This document shows positions 38,457-48,046 of a stretch of DNA of 64,000 nt, piece by piece. The translations under genes were made by a program, and so were the position numbers. The stretch's first letter is position 1. Every line of letters begins with the position of its first letter. The DNA comes from Pseudomonadota bacterium (GTDB lineage: Bacteria > Pseudomonadota > Alphaproteobacteria > Acetobacterales > Acetobacteraceae): positions 124,001 to 188,000 of the forward strand of contig JAJYYH010000033.1 in the NCBI GenBank assembly GCA_021801255.1, written 5' to 3'. The notes under the pieces were generated by a model. The model had not been told where the DNA came from and did no database searches. It saw only the letters and a list, made by a program, of their open reading frames with translations.

Positions 38457-39941
38457 TCAGGGATGGATGCCGGGCGCGAAGCTCACCGTTTCGAGTGAAT
38501 TGCCGCGCGGCAGTTGATCGCTCGACCAGCCGCCGCCGAGCGCCTCGACGAGGGCGACCGAGGCGAGCATGCGGTTCTGCTGGATGGTGACATCGGTGAC
38601 CTCATCGCTCAGTTCGAGTTCCTGGTCGGTCAGCACGGTGGTATAGATCGTCGTTCCTGCCTTGTATTCGTTGAAGGCGAAGGCGACGTTTTCTTTCGCC
38701 GACTTGACCGCGATGTCCTGCTGTATCTTCTCTTCGGCGAGGATGCGCAGCGCCGCCAGTTCGTCCTCGACCTGCTGGAAAGCGCTGAGCACGGTCTCGC
38801 GGTAGTTGGCAACCGCGCCGTCATATTCGGCGCGCGCCGCCTTGACTGCGGCGATCTGCGCGCCGCCCTCGAAAATCGGCAAGTTGAAGGCGCCGCCGAG
38901 CGCCCAAATGCGGTTAGTGGACTGCAACAAATTGTCGAGAGTGGGGCTGGTATAGCCGAAGAAGCTGGTGAGGTTGACCTGCGGGTAAAACGCCGCGATG
39001 GCAACCCCGATCAGCGCGTTCTCCGCCTGCATTTCACGTTCGGCGGCGGCAATATCGGGGCGGCGCTGGAGCAGCGTGGACGGCACCGAGGGCGGCATCA
39101 CCGGCACGGCGTCGGGCAGCGCGCTCGGGCCGATGCTGAGCTCGGCGGGCGGCTTGCCGATCAGCACCGCGATCGCGTGCTCGTATTGCGCGCGCGCCAC
39201 CCCGACATTGGTGAGCTGCGCCTGGGTGGTCTGCAACTCGGTCTGCGCGGTGAGCACGTCGCCGCGCGCGACGTAGCCGGCATGGTATTCGTTTTCGACG
39301 ACGCGCAGCGCATCGGTGTATTGCTTGACGGTGTTGCTGAGCAGCGTGGTGAGCGAGTCGGAGGCGCGGAGGTTGAAATAGGCGGTCGCGAGCGCCGCCT
39401 GCGCCGAGAGCCGGGCATTGGCGATCTCGGCGGCGCTGTATTGCGCGAGCGCGACATCACTTTCGATCTGGCGGCGGATCTCGCCCCAGACATCGAGATC
39501 CCAACTGCCAGTGCCTTGCAGCGTGTATTGATTGCCGGTGAAGCCGCGCGCCCCGCTCACCGCGACGTTATTGCCCGAGGAGACGATGCCGTTGCTGGTG
39601 GCGCCGATGCCGGTGCGCTGGGCGCTGCCGACCCCGGCGAAGACCGGAAACAGCGCCGCCGTCGCCTCCTGCACGATGGCCTGGGCGTTGCGGTAATTGG
39701 CCTCCGCTTGTTGCAGCGTGTAATTGGAGATATCGATCTGTCGTTCGAGATGATCAAGTATTGGGTCGTGGTAGATCGACCACCACGCGCCACGATCAAA
39801 GCCATCCTCGGGGGTGGCTGGCTGCCAACCCGCAAGCTCCTTGTAGGAGACCGCAACCGGCGCGGGCGGGCGGCGGTAATTGGGACCGACCATGCAGCCC
39901 GCGAGCAGCAAAGCCATTGCGAGGACAGCGCCACGGTTCAC
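38457..39941 (-). CDS. RND efflux outer-membrane lipoprotein (NodT/OprM family)
   Basis: A 494-residue outer-membrane channel. A lipobox (LLAGC, Cys16) is followed by MVGPNYRRPP and FDRGAWWSIYHDPILDHLER, both characteristic of the NodT family, then two repeated coiled-coil/beta units (DVWGEIRRQIESDVALAQYS and ALGGAFNLPIFEGGAQIAAV). It completes the tripartite pump with the two permeases and adaptor upstream. The start is GTG 39941 in a GTGA overlap with the upstream permease stop. It is last in the operon. Confidence 0.95.
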   Translation of the reverse strand: MNRGAVLAMALLLAGCMVGPNYRRPPAPVAVSYKELAGWQPATPEDGFDRGAWWSIYHDPILDHLERQIDISNYTLQQAEANYRNAQAIVQEATAALFPVFAGVGSAQRTGIGATSNGIVSSGNNVAVSGARGFTGNQYTLQGTGSWDLDVWGEIRRQIESDVALAQYSAAEIANARLSAQAALATAYFNLRASDSLTTLLSNTVKQYTDALRVVENEYHAGYVARGDVLTAQTELQTTQAQLTNVGVARAQYEHAIAVLIGKPPAELSIGPSALPDAVPVMPPSVPSTLLQRRPDIAAAEREMQAENALIGVAIAAFYPQVNLTSFFGYTSPTLDNLLQSTNRIWALGGAFNLPIFEGGAQIAAVKAARAEYDGAVANYRETVLSAFQQVEDELAALRILAEEKIQQDIAVKSAKENVAFAFNEYKAGTTIYTTVLTDQELELSDEVTDVTIQQNRMLASVALVEALGGGWSSDQLPRGNSLETVSFAPGIHP

Positions 39942-42900
39942 GGCACAGGCCTCGCCGCCGCGCCGCCCTGAGCACGGCGGAAGCGCAGCCGCAGCCGATC
40001 GAGCGCGAGATAAACGACGGGGGTGGTATAAAGTGTCAGCGCCTGACTGACGAGAAGCCCGCCGATGATCGAGATGCCGAGGGGCTGGCGCAATTCCGAG
40101 CCATCGCCGCCGCCGATCGCCAGCGGCAGCGCGCCGAGAATGGCGGCGAAGGTCGTCATCATGATCGGCCGGAAGCGAAGCGCGCAGGCCTCGGCGATCG
40201 CGGCGCGTGGATCGAGCCCGCGCGTGCGCTCGGCATCGAGCGCGAAGTCGATCATCATGATGGCGTTTTTCTTGACGATCCCGATGAGCAAGATCACCCC
40301 GATCAACGCGATGATGGTGAATTGCTGGCCCGTGAGCATCAGGGCGAGAATGGCGCCGACCCCGGCCGAGGGCAGGGTCGAGATGATGGTGAGCGGGTGG
40401 ATGTAGCTTTCATAGAGGATGCCGAGCACGATATAGACGGCGCCGAGGGCGGCGAGAATGAGGATGGGCTCGGAGGCCAGCGATTGCTGAAAGATGCGCG
40501 CGGTGCCGGCGAAACCGCCATGGATCGTGCTCGGCGCGCCGAGCTTGCGCAGCGTCTCATCGATCGCCCGTACCGCGCCGCCCAGCGACCGGCCCAGTGG
40601 AACATTGAAGGAAATCGTGGTGGCGACGAACTGGCCCTGATGGTTCACCACGACCGGCGTGGTGCCGGGGACCATCTTGGCGATCGCGGCGAGCGGCACC
40701 ATGGTCTCGCGCACGGTGCTCACCGCGGCGCCGGTCGAGCCGGCGTGGCCGCCGGTATTGGCGATGGCGTTATTCAGGCTGTTGCGCGCGGCGTTGCTGG
40801 CGATCGCCGCGGCCGCGTCCTGGGCGCCGAGAAGTGCATCGAAGCGCGATCCGGCGACAAAGAGCGGCGAGTTGGCGATGCGGCCATGCGGCGTCGTGAC
40901 GGTGCCGATCACCGCGTTGGTGAGCGCGGTGCCGTTGGGAAAGGCGCCGACCGTGCTGATATAGATTTTCGGCAGCACCGAGCGATCCTGCCAGAAGCGC
41001 GGCGCCACTTCCATCACCACATGATACTGGTTGAGTGCGTTGTAGATCGTCGAGACCTGGCGCTGGCCGAAAGCGTCGTAGAGATTCTGGTCGATGGTGC
41101 TCTGAAACAGCGCCAGCCGCGCCGCCGTCGTCCGATCGGTCACGAGATAGGTCTCGCTGCCGGCCTGCTGCTGATCGGAGCTGACATCGGCGAGCGCCGG
41201 ATTATTTTGTAGCGCGGCGGTCAGCCGGTTGGTCCAGTCATAGAGTTCGGCCGGGTTGATATCCTGCAGCGTGAACTGGTATTGCGCGTTGCTCTGCCGC
41301 CCGCCGGCGCGAATGTCTTGCACGACCTGAAGATAGAGCTGCGCGCCTGCCACCGCGCGCAACTTGCCGCGCAGCCGCGCGATGACCTGATCGGCCGAGG
41401 CATGCCGGTCACTGCGGGGCTTGAGTGCCACGAAAAAAAACCCGGAATTGGTCTGCCGCCCGCCGGTGAAGCCGGCGATATTCTCAACCGCCGGATCGGC
41501 CCGCACGATGGTCATGAACTGCACCATCTTCTCGCGCATCGCCTGAAACGAGATGGTCTGATCACCGACCAGCGTGCCGATCATCCGCCCGGTATCCTGC
41601 TGCGGGAAAAACCCCTTGGGCACGATTTTATAGAGATAGAAATTGAGGCCGATGGTGAAAAACAGTACGGTGAGCGTGAGCGCGGGATGGCGCAACACGA
41701 CGGCGAGCGTGCGGCGGTAAAAGCCGAGCGCGCTTTCGAATCCGCGCTCCATGATCCGCCCGAGCCAGCCCGGCGCGCCGTGCTGGCGGCGCAGGAAAAT
41801 CGCGCACATCATCGGCGTCGCGGTGAGCGAGATGACGAGCGAGACGATGATGGCGAGCGAGAGGGTGACGGCGAATTCGCGAAACAGCCGGCCGATCAGA
41901 CCGCCCATCAGCAGGATCGGCAAAAACACCGCGATCAGCGAGAGGCTGATCGACAACACGGTGAAACCGACCTCGCGTGCCCCGCGCAGTGCCGCGGCGC
42001 GTCGTGCCATGCCGCCCTCGATATGGCGCATGATGTTTTCCAAAACCACGATCGCGTCATCGACGACGAAGCCCGTCGCGACGGTGAGCGCCATCAGCGA
42101 GAGATTATCGAGACTGTAGCCGAGCAGATACATCACCCCGAAGGTGCCGGTGATGGAGACCGGCACCACCACGCTCGGGATGAGGGCCGCGCGGGGATTG
42201 CGCAGGAACACGAACACCACGCCGATGACGAGGACCAGGGCGATGAGAAGGGCCGTCTGCGTGTCATGCAGCGAGGCGCGGATGGTCGGCGTGCGATCGG
42301 CGATGATGGTGACATCGATATCGGCGGGCAGCGCCGCCTGTAGTTCGGGCATCGCGGCGCGCACGGAATCGACGGCCTCTATGATATTCGCCCCCGGCTG
42401 GCGATAGACGATCACCAGCACGGCGGGCTGGCCGTTGGCGAGCGCCGCGTTGCGCAGATCCTCGACCGAATCGTCAACCTCGCCAACATCGGTGAGGAAT
42501 ACCGGCGCGTTGTTGCGATAGGCGATGATGAGGGGGCGATAGTCGGCGGCGCGCGTCGCCTGGTCATTGGTGTAGAGCTGATAGCGGCGCGGCCCGATCT
42601 CGATCGCGCCCTTCGGGCTGTCGGCATTGGCCGAGGCGATGGCGGCACGAATGTCCTCGAAGCCGATGCCGTATTCGGCGAGCGGATCGGGATCAAGCTC
42701 GACCCGCACCGAGGGCAGCGCGGCGCCGGCGACATCGACCTCGCCGATGCCGGTGAGCTGTGAGAGGCGCTGCTGGATGATGTTCGCCGCGGCATCGAAA
42801 ATCTGCCCCGGCCGGCGCGATTTCGAGGTCATCGCGACGACCATGATCGGCGCATCGGCCGGGTTGATCTTGTGATAGACGGGGTTGAGGCGCAGCTGCG

Positions 42901-43261
42901 TCGGCAGATCGGCGTGGGCGGCGTTGATCTCCGCCTCGACATCGCGCGCCGCGCCATCGATGTCGCGATCGAGGCCGAATTGCAGCACGATGCGGCTGGT
43001 GCCGGTGAAGCTCTGCGAGGTCATCTCGTCGAGATCGGCGATTTGACCGAGATGTTTTTCGAGCGGGGCGGCAACATTGCTGGCAACCGTCATCGGGCTC
43101 GCGCCGGGCAGTGTTGCCTGCACCAGGATCACCGGAAAATCGACCTGCGGGAGGGGTGCGACGGGGAGCTTATAATAGCCGAGCACGCCGGCCAGCGCGA
43201 TCGCGAGGGTGAGCAGCGTCGTTGCCACGGGGCGGCGGATGAAGGGCGCGGAGATATTCAC
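39938..43261 (-). CDS. RND multidrug efflux permease (MdtC-like)
   Basis: A 1107-residue inner-membrane proton antiporter with 12 helices and two large periplasmic loops. It starts [20 protein letters not shown] and has [20 protein letters not shown], the TM4 proton-relay region [20 protein letters not shown] and [20 protein letters not shown]. It is about 70 residues longer than MdtB/MdtC; the excess is an Ala/Asn/Gly-rich insertion near residues 780-850 in the second periplasmic loop. The start is GTG in a GTGA overlap. Pairing with a second permease implies an MdtBC-type heterotrimer. Confidence 0.95.
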   Translation of the reverse strand: MNISAPFIRRPVATTLLTLAIALAGVLGYYKLPVAPLPQVDFPVILVQATLPGASPMTVASNVAAPLEKHLGQIADLDEMTSQSFTGTSRIVLQFGLDRDIDGAARDVEAEINAAHADLPTQLRLNPVYHKINPADAPIMVVAMTSKSRRPGQIFDAAANIIQQRLSQLTGIGEVDVAGAALPSVRVELDPDPLAEYGIGFEDIRAAIASANADSPKGAIEIGPRRYQLYTNDQATRAADYRPLIIAYRNNAPVFLTDVGEVDDSVEDLRNAALANGQPAVLVIVYRQPGANIIEAVDSVRAAMPELQAALPADIDVTIIADRTPTIRASLHDTQTALLIALVLVIGVVFVFLRNPRAALIPSVVVPVSITGTFGVMYLLGYSLDNLSLMALTVATGFVVDDAIVVLENIMRHIEGGMARRAAALRGAREVGFTVLSISLSLIAVFLPILLMGGLIGRLFREFAVTLSLAIIVSLVISLTATPMMCAIFLRRQHGAPGWLGRIMERGFESALGFYRRTLAVVLRHPALTLTVLFFTIGLNFYLYKIVPKGFFPQQDTGRMIGTLVGDQTISFQAMREKMVQFMTIVRADPAVENIAGFTGGRQTNSGFFFVALKPRSDRHASADQVIARLRGKLRAVAGAQLYLQVVQDIRAGGRQSNAQYQFTLQDINPAELYDWTNRLTAALQNNPALADVSSDQQQAGSETYLVTDRTTAARLALFQSTIDQNLYDAFGQRQVSTIYNALNQYHVVMEVAPRFWQDRSVLPKIYISTVGAFPNGTALTNAVIGTVTTPHGRIANSPLFVAGSRFDALLGAQDAAAAIASNAARNSLNNAIANTGGHAGSTGAAVSTVRETMVPLAAIAKMVPGTTPVVVNHQGQFVATTISFNVPLGRSLGGAVRAIDETLRKLGAPSTIHGGFAGTARIFQQSLASEPILILAALGAVYIVLGILYESYIHPLTIISTLPSAGVGAILALMLTGQQFTIIALIGVILLIGIVKKNAIMMIDFALDAERTRGLDPRAAIAEACALRFRPIMMTTFAAILGALPLAIGGGDGSELRQPLGISIIGGLLVSQALTLYTTPVVYLALDRLRLRFRRAQGGAAARPVP

Positions 43262-46200
43262 GGCGCGGCTTCCGGCGCGGCGGCGGGCCGCGCGAGGCGC
43301 GCCAGGCGATCGAAGAAGAGATAGATCACCGGCGTCGTGAACAGGGTCAGAACCTGGCTCACCAGAAGTCCCCCGACAATGGCGAGGCCGAGCGGGCGGC
43401 GCAACTCCGCCCCGGTGCCGTGCGCGAACATCAGGGGCAGCGCGCCGAGCACCGCGGCCATCGTCGTCATCAGGATCGGGCGCAGCCGCAGCCGCGCCGC
43501 GCGCAGAATCGCGGCCTCGGGGCCGAACCCGTCCTCGCGTTCGGCCTGCAAGGCAAAGTCGATCATCATGATGGCATTTTTCTTGACGATGCCGATCAGC
43601 AATACGATGCCAATGATGCCGATGACATCAAGATCCTTGCCAGCGATCATCAGCGCGAGCAGCGCGCCGATGCCGGCAGAGGGCAGCGTCGAGAGGATGG
43701 TGATGGGGTGGATAAAACTCTCATAGAGTACGCCCAGGACGATATACATGGTAACCACGGCGGCCAGCAGCAGCAGCAATTCATTGCCGAGCGCCGACTG
43801 AAAGGCGAGCAGCGCACCCTGGAAGCGCAAAATGAAACTCGCCGGCAGCCCGATCCCGGCGATCGCCGCGTGGACATCGGAAAGTGCGGCGCCAAGGGAA
43901 GCGCCTTGCGCCAGATTGAAAGAGATGAAAGCGGCGGGAAACTGGCTCAGATGGTCGATTTGCAACGGTGCAGGCCGCTCACTGATGGTGGCGATGGCGG
44001 AAAGCGGTACCTGGCCATAGGTGGCGTTCGACGAGGGGAGATAGATCTTGCCAAGATCAGCGAGCGATTGCCGCGCCTTGGGCGCCACCTCCATGATGAC
44101 GCGATATTGGTTCGACTGGGTAAAAATCGTCGAGACGATACGCTGGCCGTAACTGTCGTAAAGCGCATTGTCAATGGTCGCCGGTGTCACGCCGAAGCGC
44201 GCGGCGGTGGCGCGGTCAATCTCGATGTCGACGGCCCGACCATCATGTTCGAGATCGCTCGTGACATCGGCGAGCGCGGGGGATTTCTGAAGCCGCGCGA
44301 GCAGGATCGGCACCCAGGTTGCGAGCATCGCGGGATCGGGGTTTTCCAGTACGAACTGGTATTGCGTCGCGCTGATCGCGGTGTCGATGGTAAGATCCTG
44401 CACCGGCTGCATGAAAAGCTTGATGCCGGCGACATCGGCGGTTTCGCGTTGCAGGCGGCGGATGATGGTCGAGACATTGGCTTGGCGTCGATCAGGGGAG
44501 CGCAGCGAGATGAGGAAGCGGCCGCGGTTGAGGGTCGTGTTGGTGCCGTCGATGCCAATGAAGGAGGCGAGGCTTTTGACATCGCGATCCTTGAGGAGGG
44601 CGTCGGCGAGCGCCTGTTGATGTTCCGCCATGGACGCGAAGGAAATGCTGCCCGGCGCTTGCGAGAGCCCCTCGATCATGCCGGTGTCCTGGATTGGAAA
44701 AAAACCTTTGGGAATGACGATGTAGAGAAAAGCGGTAAGTGCCAGAGTCGCGAGTGCGAGGAGCAGCGTCAGGTTCTGGTGGCGGAGCACACGGCGCAGC
44801 ATCAAGTCATAGATATCCTGCAGCCTGACGAAAAACCCCGGCCGTGCCGCGGCCGGGCGCGGGCGCAGCAAGCGGTTGCACAGCATCGGCACCAGGGTCA
44901 GCGCGATCATCGCCGAGATGATGATGGTGACCGCGAGCGTGATGGCGAATTCGTGAAATAGCCGCCCCACGACATCGCCCATGAACAACAGCGGGATCAG
45001 CACCGCGATCAGCGAGACGGTGAGCGAGATGATGGTGAAGCCGATCTGCGCCGAGCCCTTGAGCGCGGCCACCAGCGCGCTTTCGCCGGCCTCGATGAAG
45101 CGCGAGATGTTCTCAATCATCACGATCGCATCATCGACGACGAAGCCGGTGGCGATGGTGAGCGACATCAGCGAGAGATTATCGAGGCTGAAGCCAAGCA
45201 GATACATCACGCCGAGCGTGCCGACCAGCGAGAGTGGCACGGCAAGACTGGGGATAATGGTCGCGGGCACGCTCTGGAGAAAAAGATAGATCACCAGAAC
45301 GACCAGCACGACGGCGAGCGCCAGCTCGACCTCGACATCGCGCACCGAGGCGCGGATGCTGGTGGTGCGATCGGCGAGCAGCGCGACATTGGCGCTGGCC
45401 GGCAAGGTCGATTGCAGTTCCGGCAACAGCGCCTTGACGCGCTCGGCGACGGCAATGACGTTGGCACCGGGCTGGCGCTGGATGTTGAGAATGATCGCCG
45501 GTTCCCGGTTCATCCAGGCGGCAAGCTGGGCGTTCTCGGCGCCGTCGATGACGGTTGCGATGTCGGAGAGAAAAACCGGCGCGCCGGCGCGATAGGCGAC
45601 GACGGCATGGCGGTATTCCTCGGCGGTGGTGAGCTGATCGTTGGTGTTGATCGTGGAAGCCCGCGCCGGCCCGTCGAAGCCGCCCTTGGCGAGGTTGATG
45701 TTGATATTGGTGATGGTGGTGCGGAGATCGTCGATATTGAGCCCGAAGGCGGCCATCGCGGTCGGGTTGATCTGCACCCGCACCGCCGGACGATGGCCCC
45801 CGCTCACGGTGACGAGGCCGACGCCGGCGAGTTCGGAGAGCTTTTGCGCGAGCCGCGTCTCGGCGAGATCCTCAAGCCGGATCAGCGGCAATGTCTTCGA
45901 CGTCAGCGCCAGCGTGAGGATCGGCGCGTCGGCGGGATTGACCTTGGCGTAGATCGGCGGCGCCGGCAGATCCGCGGGCAGCAGATTGTTCGCGGCATTG
46001 ATCGCGGCCTGCACTTCTTCTTCCGCGACATCGAGGCTGACCGAGAGATTGAATTGCAGGGTGATCATCGAGGCGCCGGCGGCGTTGATCGAGACCATCT
46101 GGTTGAGCCCCGGCATCTGGCCGAGCTGCTCCTCAAGCGGCGCGGTGACGGAGGTCGTCATCACCTCGGGACTGGCGCCGGGGTAAAAGGTCTGCACCTC

Positions 46201-46335
46201 GATCGTCGGGTAATCGACCTCGGGCAGCGCCGAGATCGGCAGGAACCCCCAGGCGACGAGGCCGGCGAGCATGAGGGCCACCATCAACAGCGTGGTCGCG
46301 ACCGGGCGCTGGATGAAAAGGGCGGAGGGGTTCAC
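43258..46335 (-). CDS. RND multidrug efflux permease (MdtB-like)
   Basis: A 1025-residue RND permease of normal length. The N-terminus is [20 protein letters not shown], followed by [20 protein letters not shown]; the TM4 segment [20 protein letters not shown] carries the Asp pair for proton relay, and [20 protein letters not shown] marks TM11. It is upstream of and coupled (GTGA) to the MdtC-like gene. The start is GTG 46335, 18 bases after the adaptor stop. Substrates cannot be predicted. Confidence 0.95.
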   Translation of the reverse strand: MNPSALFIQRPVATTLLMVALMLAGLVAWGFLPISALPEVDYPTIEVQTFYPGASPEVMTTSVTAPLEEQLGQMPGLNQMVSINAAGASMITLQFNLSVSLDVAEEEVQAAINAANNLLPADLPAPPIYAKVNPADAPILTLALTSKTLPLIRLEDLAETRLAQKLSELAGVGLVTVSGGHRPAVRVQINPTAMAAFGLNIDDLRTTITNININLAKGGFDGPARASTINTNDQLTTAEEYRHAVVAYRAGAPVFLSDIATVIDGAENAQLAAWMNREPAIILNIQRQPGANVIAVAERVKALLPELQSTLPASANVALLADRTTSIRASVRDVEVELALAVVLVVLVIYLFLQSVPATIIPSLAVPLSLVGTLGVMYLLGFSLDNLSLMSLTIATGFVVDDAIVMIENISRFIEAGESALVAALKGSAQIGFTIISLTVSLIAVLIPLLFMGDVVGRLFHEFAITLAVTIIISAMIALTLVPMLCNRLLRPRPAAARPGFFVRLQDIYDLMLRRVLRHQNLTLLLALATLALTAFLYIVIPKGFFPIQDTGMIEGLSQAPGSISFASMAEHQQALADALLKDRDVKSLASFIGIDGTNTTLNRGRFLISLRSPDRRQANVSTIIRRLQRETADVAGIKLFMQPVQDLTIDTAISATQYQFVLENPDPAMLATWVPILLARLQKSPALADVTSDLEHDGRAVDIEIDRATAARFGVTPATIDNALYDSYGQRIVSTIFTQSNQYRVIMEVAPKARQSLADLGKIYLPSSNATYGQVPLSAIATISERPAPLQIDHLSQFPAAFISFNLAQGASLGAALSDVHAAIAGIGLPASFILRFQGALLAFQSALGNELLLLLAAVVTMYIVLGVLYESFIHPITILSTLPSAGIGALLALMIAGKDLDVIGIIGIVLLIGIVKKNAIMMIDFALQAEREDGFGPEAAILRAARLRLRPILMTTMAAVLGALPLMFAHGTGAELRRPLGLAIVGGLLVSQVLTLFTTPVIYLFFDRLARLARPAAAPEAAP

Positions 46336-46353
46336 GGCGCGCGGTGCCCCGCC

Positions 46354-47607
46354 TCAATGCGCGGGCGTCGCCGCGGCGGGTTGCAGGACCGTGACCTTGG
46401 CGCCATCGCGCAGCCGGTCGGCGCCATCGACCACGACATGCTCGCCGGGCTTGAGGCCCCCGGTGATCACGCTCTGGTCCTTATTCTGTGGCCCGAGCGT
46501 GACGGGGCGCATGCTGACCGTGTTGTCGGGACCGACAACATAGACATAAGCGCCGGGCGCGCCGGTGAGCACCGCGGCATGCGGCACGAGGGTTGCGTTA
46601 TGCAGGGTCTTGACCAGGAGATGGGCGTTGACGAACTGGTTGGGGAAAAGCTCGGTGTTCTTGTTGGCGAACATGGCGCGGAGATTGACCATGCCGGTCG
46701 AGGTGTTGATCTCGCTGTCGATCGCATAGACGGTGCCGTCGGCGAGATGCTGGGTGTCGCTGCGATCAAAGGCCGCGACCTGGAGGGCGCCGCTCGCCTT
46801 GAGCCCGGCGAGAACTTCCGGCACGCTATCTTCGGGCAAGGTAAAAATCACGGTGATCGGCTGGATCTGCGCGATCACCGCGACCCCGGTGGGGCTGCTC
46901 GGCTGGACGAAATTGCCGGGATCGACGAGGCGGAGCCCGATCAGCCCGGTGATGGGCGCGACGATGTGGCAATAAACAAGGTCGAGCTTGGCATTGTCGA
47001 TCTGCGCCTGATCGACCTTCACCTTGCCTTCATATTGTTTCACCACATAAACCTGATCCTCGTAGGTCTGGCGCGCGATCGAGTCCTGGCGGTTGAGCGT
47101 GTGGTAGCGCTCGAGATCCATGCGCGCCTGGCCAAGGCTTGCCTGATCGGCGGCGAGCTGGCCCTCGTACTGTTCGAGCATCACCTGATAGGGGCGCGGA
47201 TCGACCAGCGCGATCTCCTGGCCCTGTTTGACGGTCTGGCCTTCCTGGAACTCGACATTCATCAGATAGCCGGCGATCTGCGAGATCACCGTCACGGTAT
47301 AGACCGGCGTCACGGTGCCAAGCTCGGTCAGCGTGACGGGGAAATCGCCGCTCACCGCCTCGGCCTCGCGCACCGGCTGGGGCAGCGCGCTGGCGGGGGC
47401 GATCGCGGGGCGGTGATGCGTCCCGCGCCCCGGCTTCAGCCACCAGCCAAGCCCGGCACCGGCGAGCAGCACCAGCGCGAGCCCGAGCGCGAGCCGCCGT
47501 TTGCGCGACGCCGGCCGGGTCTCGGGCGGGGTCTCGGGCGGCCGGACCGCTGGCTCGCGCGGGGCCACCTCCGATCGCGGCGGCTTGCTGGTGACGTGCT
47601 GGTCCAT
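46354..47607 (-). CDS. RND efflux periplasmic adaptor (MdtA-like)
   Basis: A 417-residue membrane-fusion protein. A Pro/Arg-rich cytosolic N-terminus is followed by one membrane anchor (about residues 40-57, LALGLALVLLAGAGLGWWL), then beta-barrel, lipoyl and alpha-hairpin domains: GTVTPVYTVTVISQIAGYLM, VEFQEGQTVKQGQEIALVDP, the hairpin with YEGQLAADQASLGQARMDLE and IVAPITGLIGLRLVDPGNFV. Typical of MdtA. It is first in the operon and has no adjacent regulator. Confidence 0.95.
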   Translation of the reverse strand: MDQHVTSKPPRSEVAPREPAVRPPETPPETRPASRKRRLALGLALVLLAGAGLGWWLKPGRGTHHRPAIAPASALPQPVREAEAVSGDFPVTLTELGTVTPVYTVTVISQIAGYLMNVEFQEGQTVKQGQEIALVDPRPYQVMLEQYEGQLAADQASLGQARMDLERYHTLNRQDSIARQTYEDQVYVVKQYEGKVKVDQAQIDNAKLDLVYCHIVAPITGLIGLRLVDPGNFVQPSSPTGVAVIAQIQPITVIFTLPEDSVPEVLAGLKASGALQVAAFDRSDTQHLADGTVYAIDSEINTSTGMVNLRAMFANKNTELFPNQFVNAHLLVKTLHNATLVPHAAVLTGAPGAYVYVVGPDNTVSMRPVTLGPQNKDQSVITGGLKPGEHVVVDGADRLRDGAKVTVLQPAAATPAH

Positions 47608-48046
47608 AGGCGCCTAGGGGGCTGTTCTCGCGTCAGAAGACGAACGGCGGGGCAACGGGGTCAGGGCGGCCATCGCGGCGGGTTCCTGGCCGGGCGGCAC
47701 ATATTCTTGCGGCGGCGGGGCGTAATGACCACCTTGGGATGGCGGCGCCGACCCCAAGGCCGATCAGCGCATACATGAAGCGGCAGGTTTTCCGCAATCC
47801 TTGCCACGCCCAGGCCAGCCCATGGCAACGCGTCATGGTTTGATCGTTCCTGCATAAGAGAGGCGAACACCATCCTATCTCACCAAAGGCCTACGAGCGT
47901 CACGAGACATACGAGCATCACCGCGAAATTCCAGCCCAGACCCCCCTGACCCAAGCCAGCATGATATAGATGCTGATTATTGCGGGCCGGCTTTTCTCCT
48001 GTGACATAATGTGACAATCCCCGCCGAGACACGCGCCGCGCTGCTT
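47608..48046. other. Gene-poor spacer upstream of the efflux operon
   Basis: There is no convincing gene in these 439 bases. A minus-strand reading frame at 47633-47836 (67 codons, one hydrophobic stretch) has no recognisable relatives and a weak ribosome site. Near 47890-47925 two imperfect 18-bp copies, CCTACGAGCGTCACGAGA and CATACGAGCATCACCGCG, are adjacent. At 48000-48015 TGTGACATAATGTGACA contains a direct repeat of TGTGACA-like sequence. The operon promoter should lie here. Confidence 0.5.

Noticed and set aside
38457-47607. Heavy-metal (CusCBA) or AcrAB-type pump
   Set aside because: Two distinct permeases in tandem with one adaptor and one channel is the MdtABC arrangement, and the N-termini match MdtB/MdtC.
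47633-47836. Small minus-strand gene upstream of the efflux operon (67 codons)
   Set aside because: One hydrophobic stretch only, weak ribosome site, no recognisable family, and it overlaps other short frames in the same spacer.
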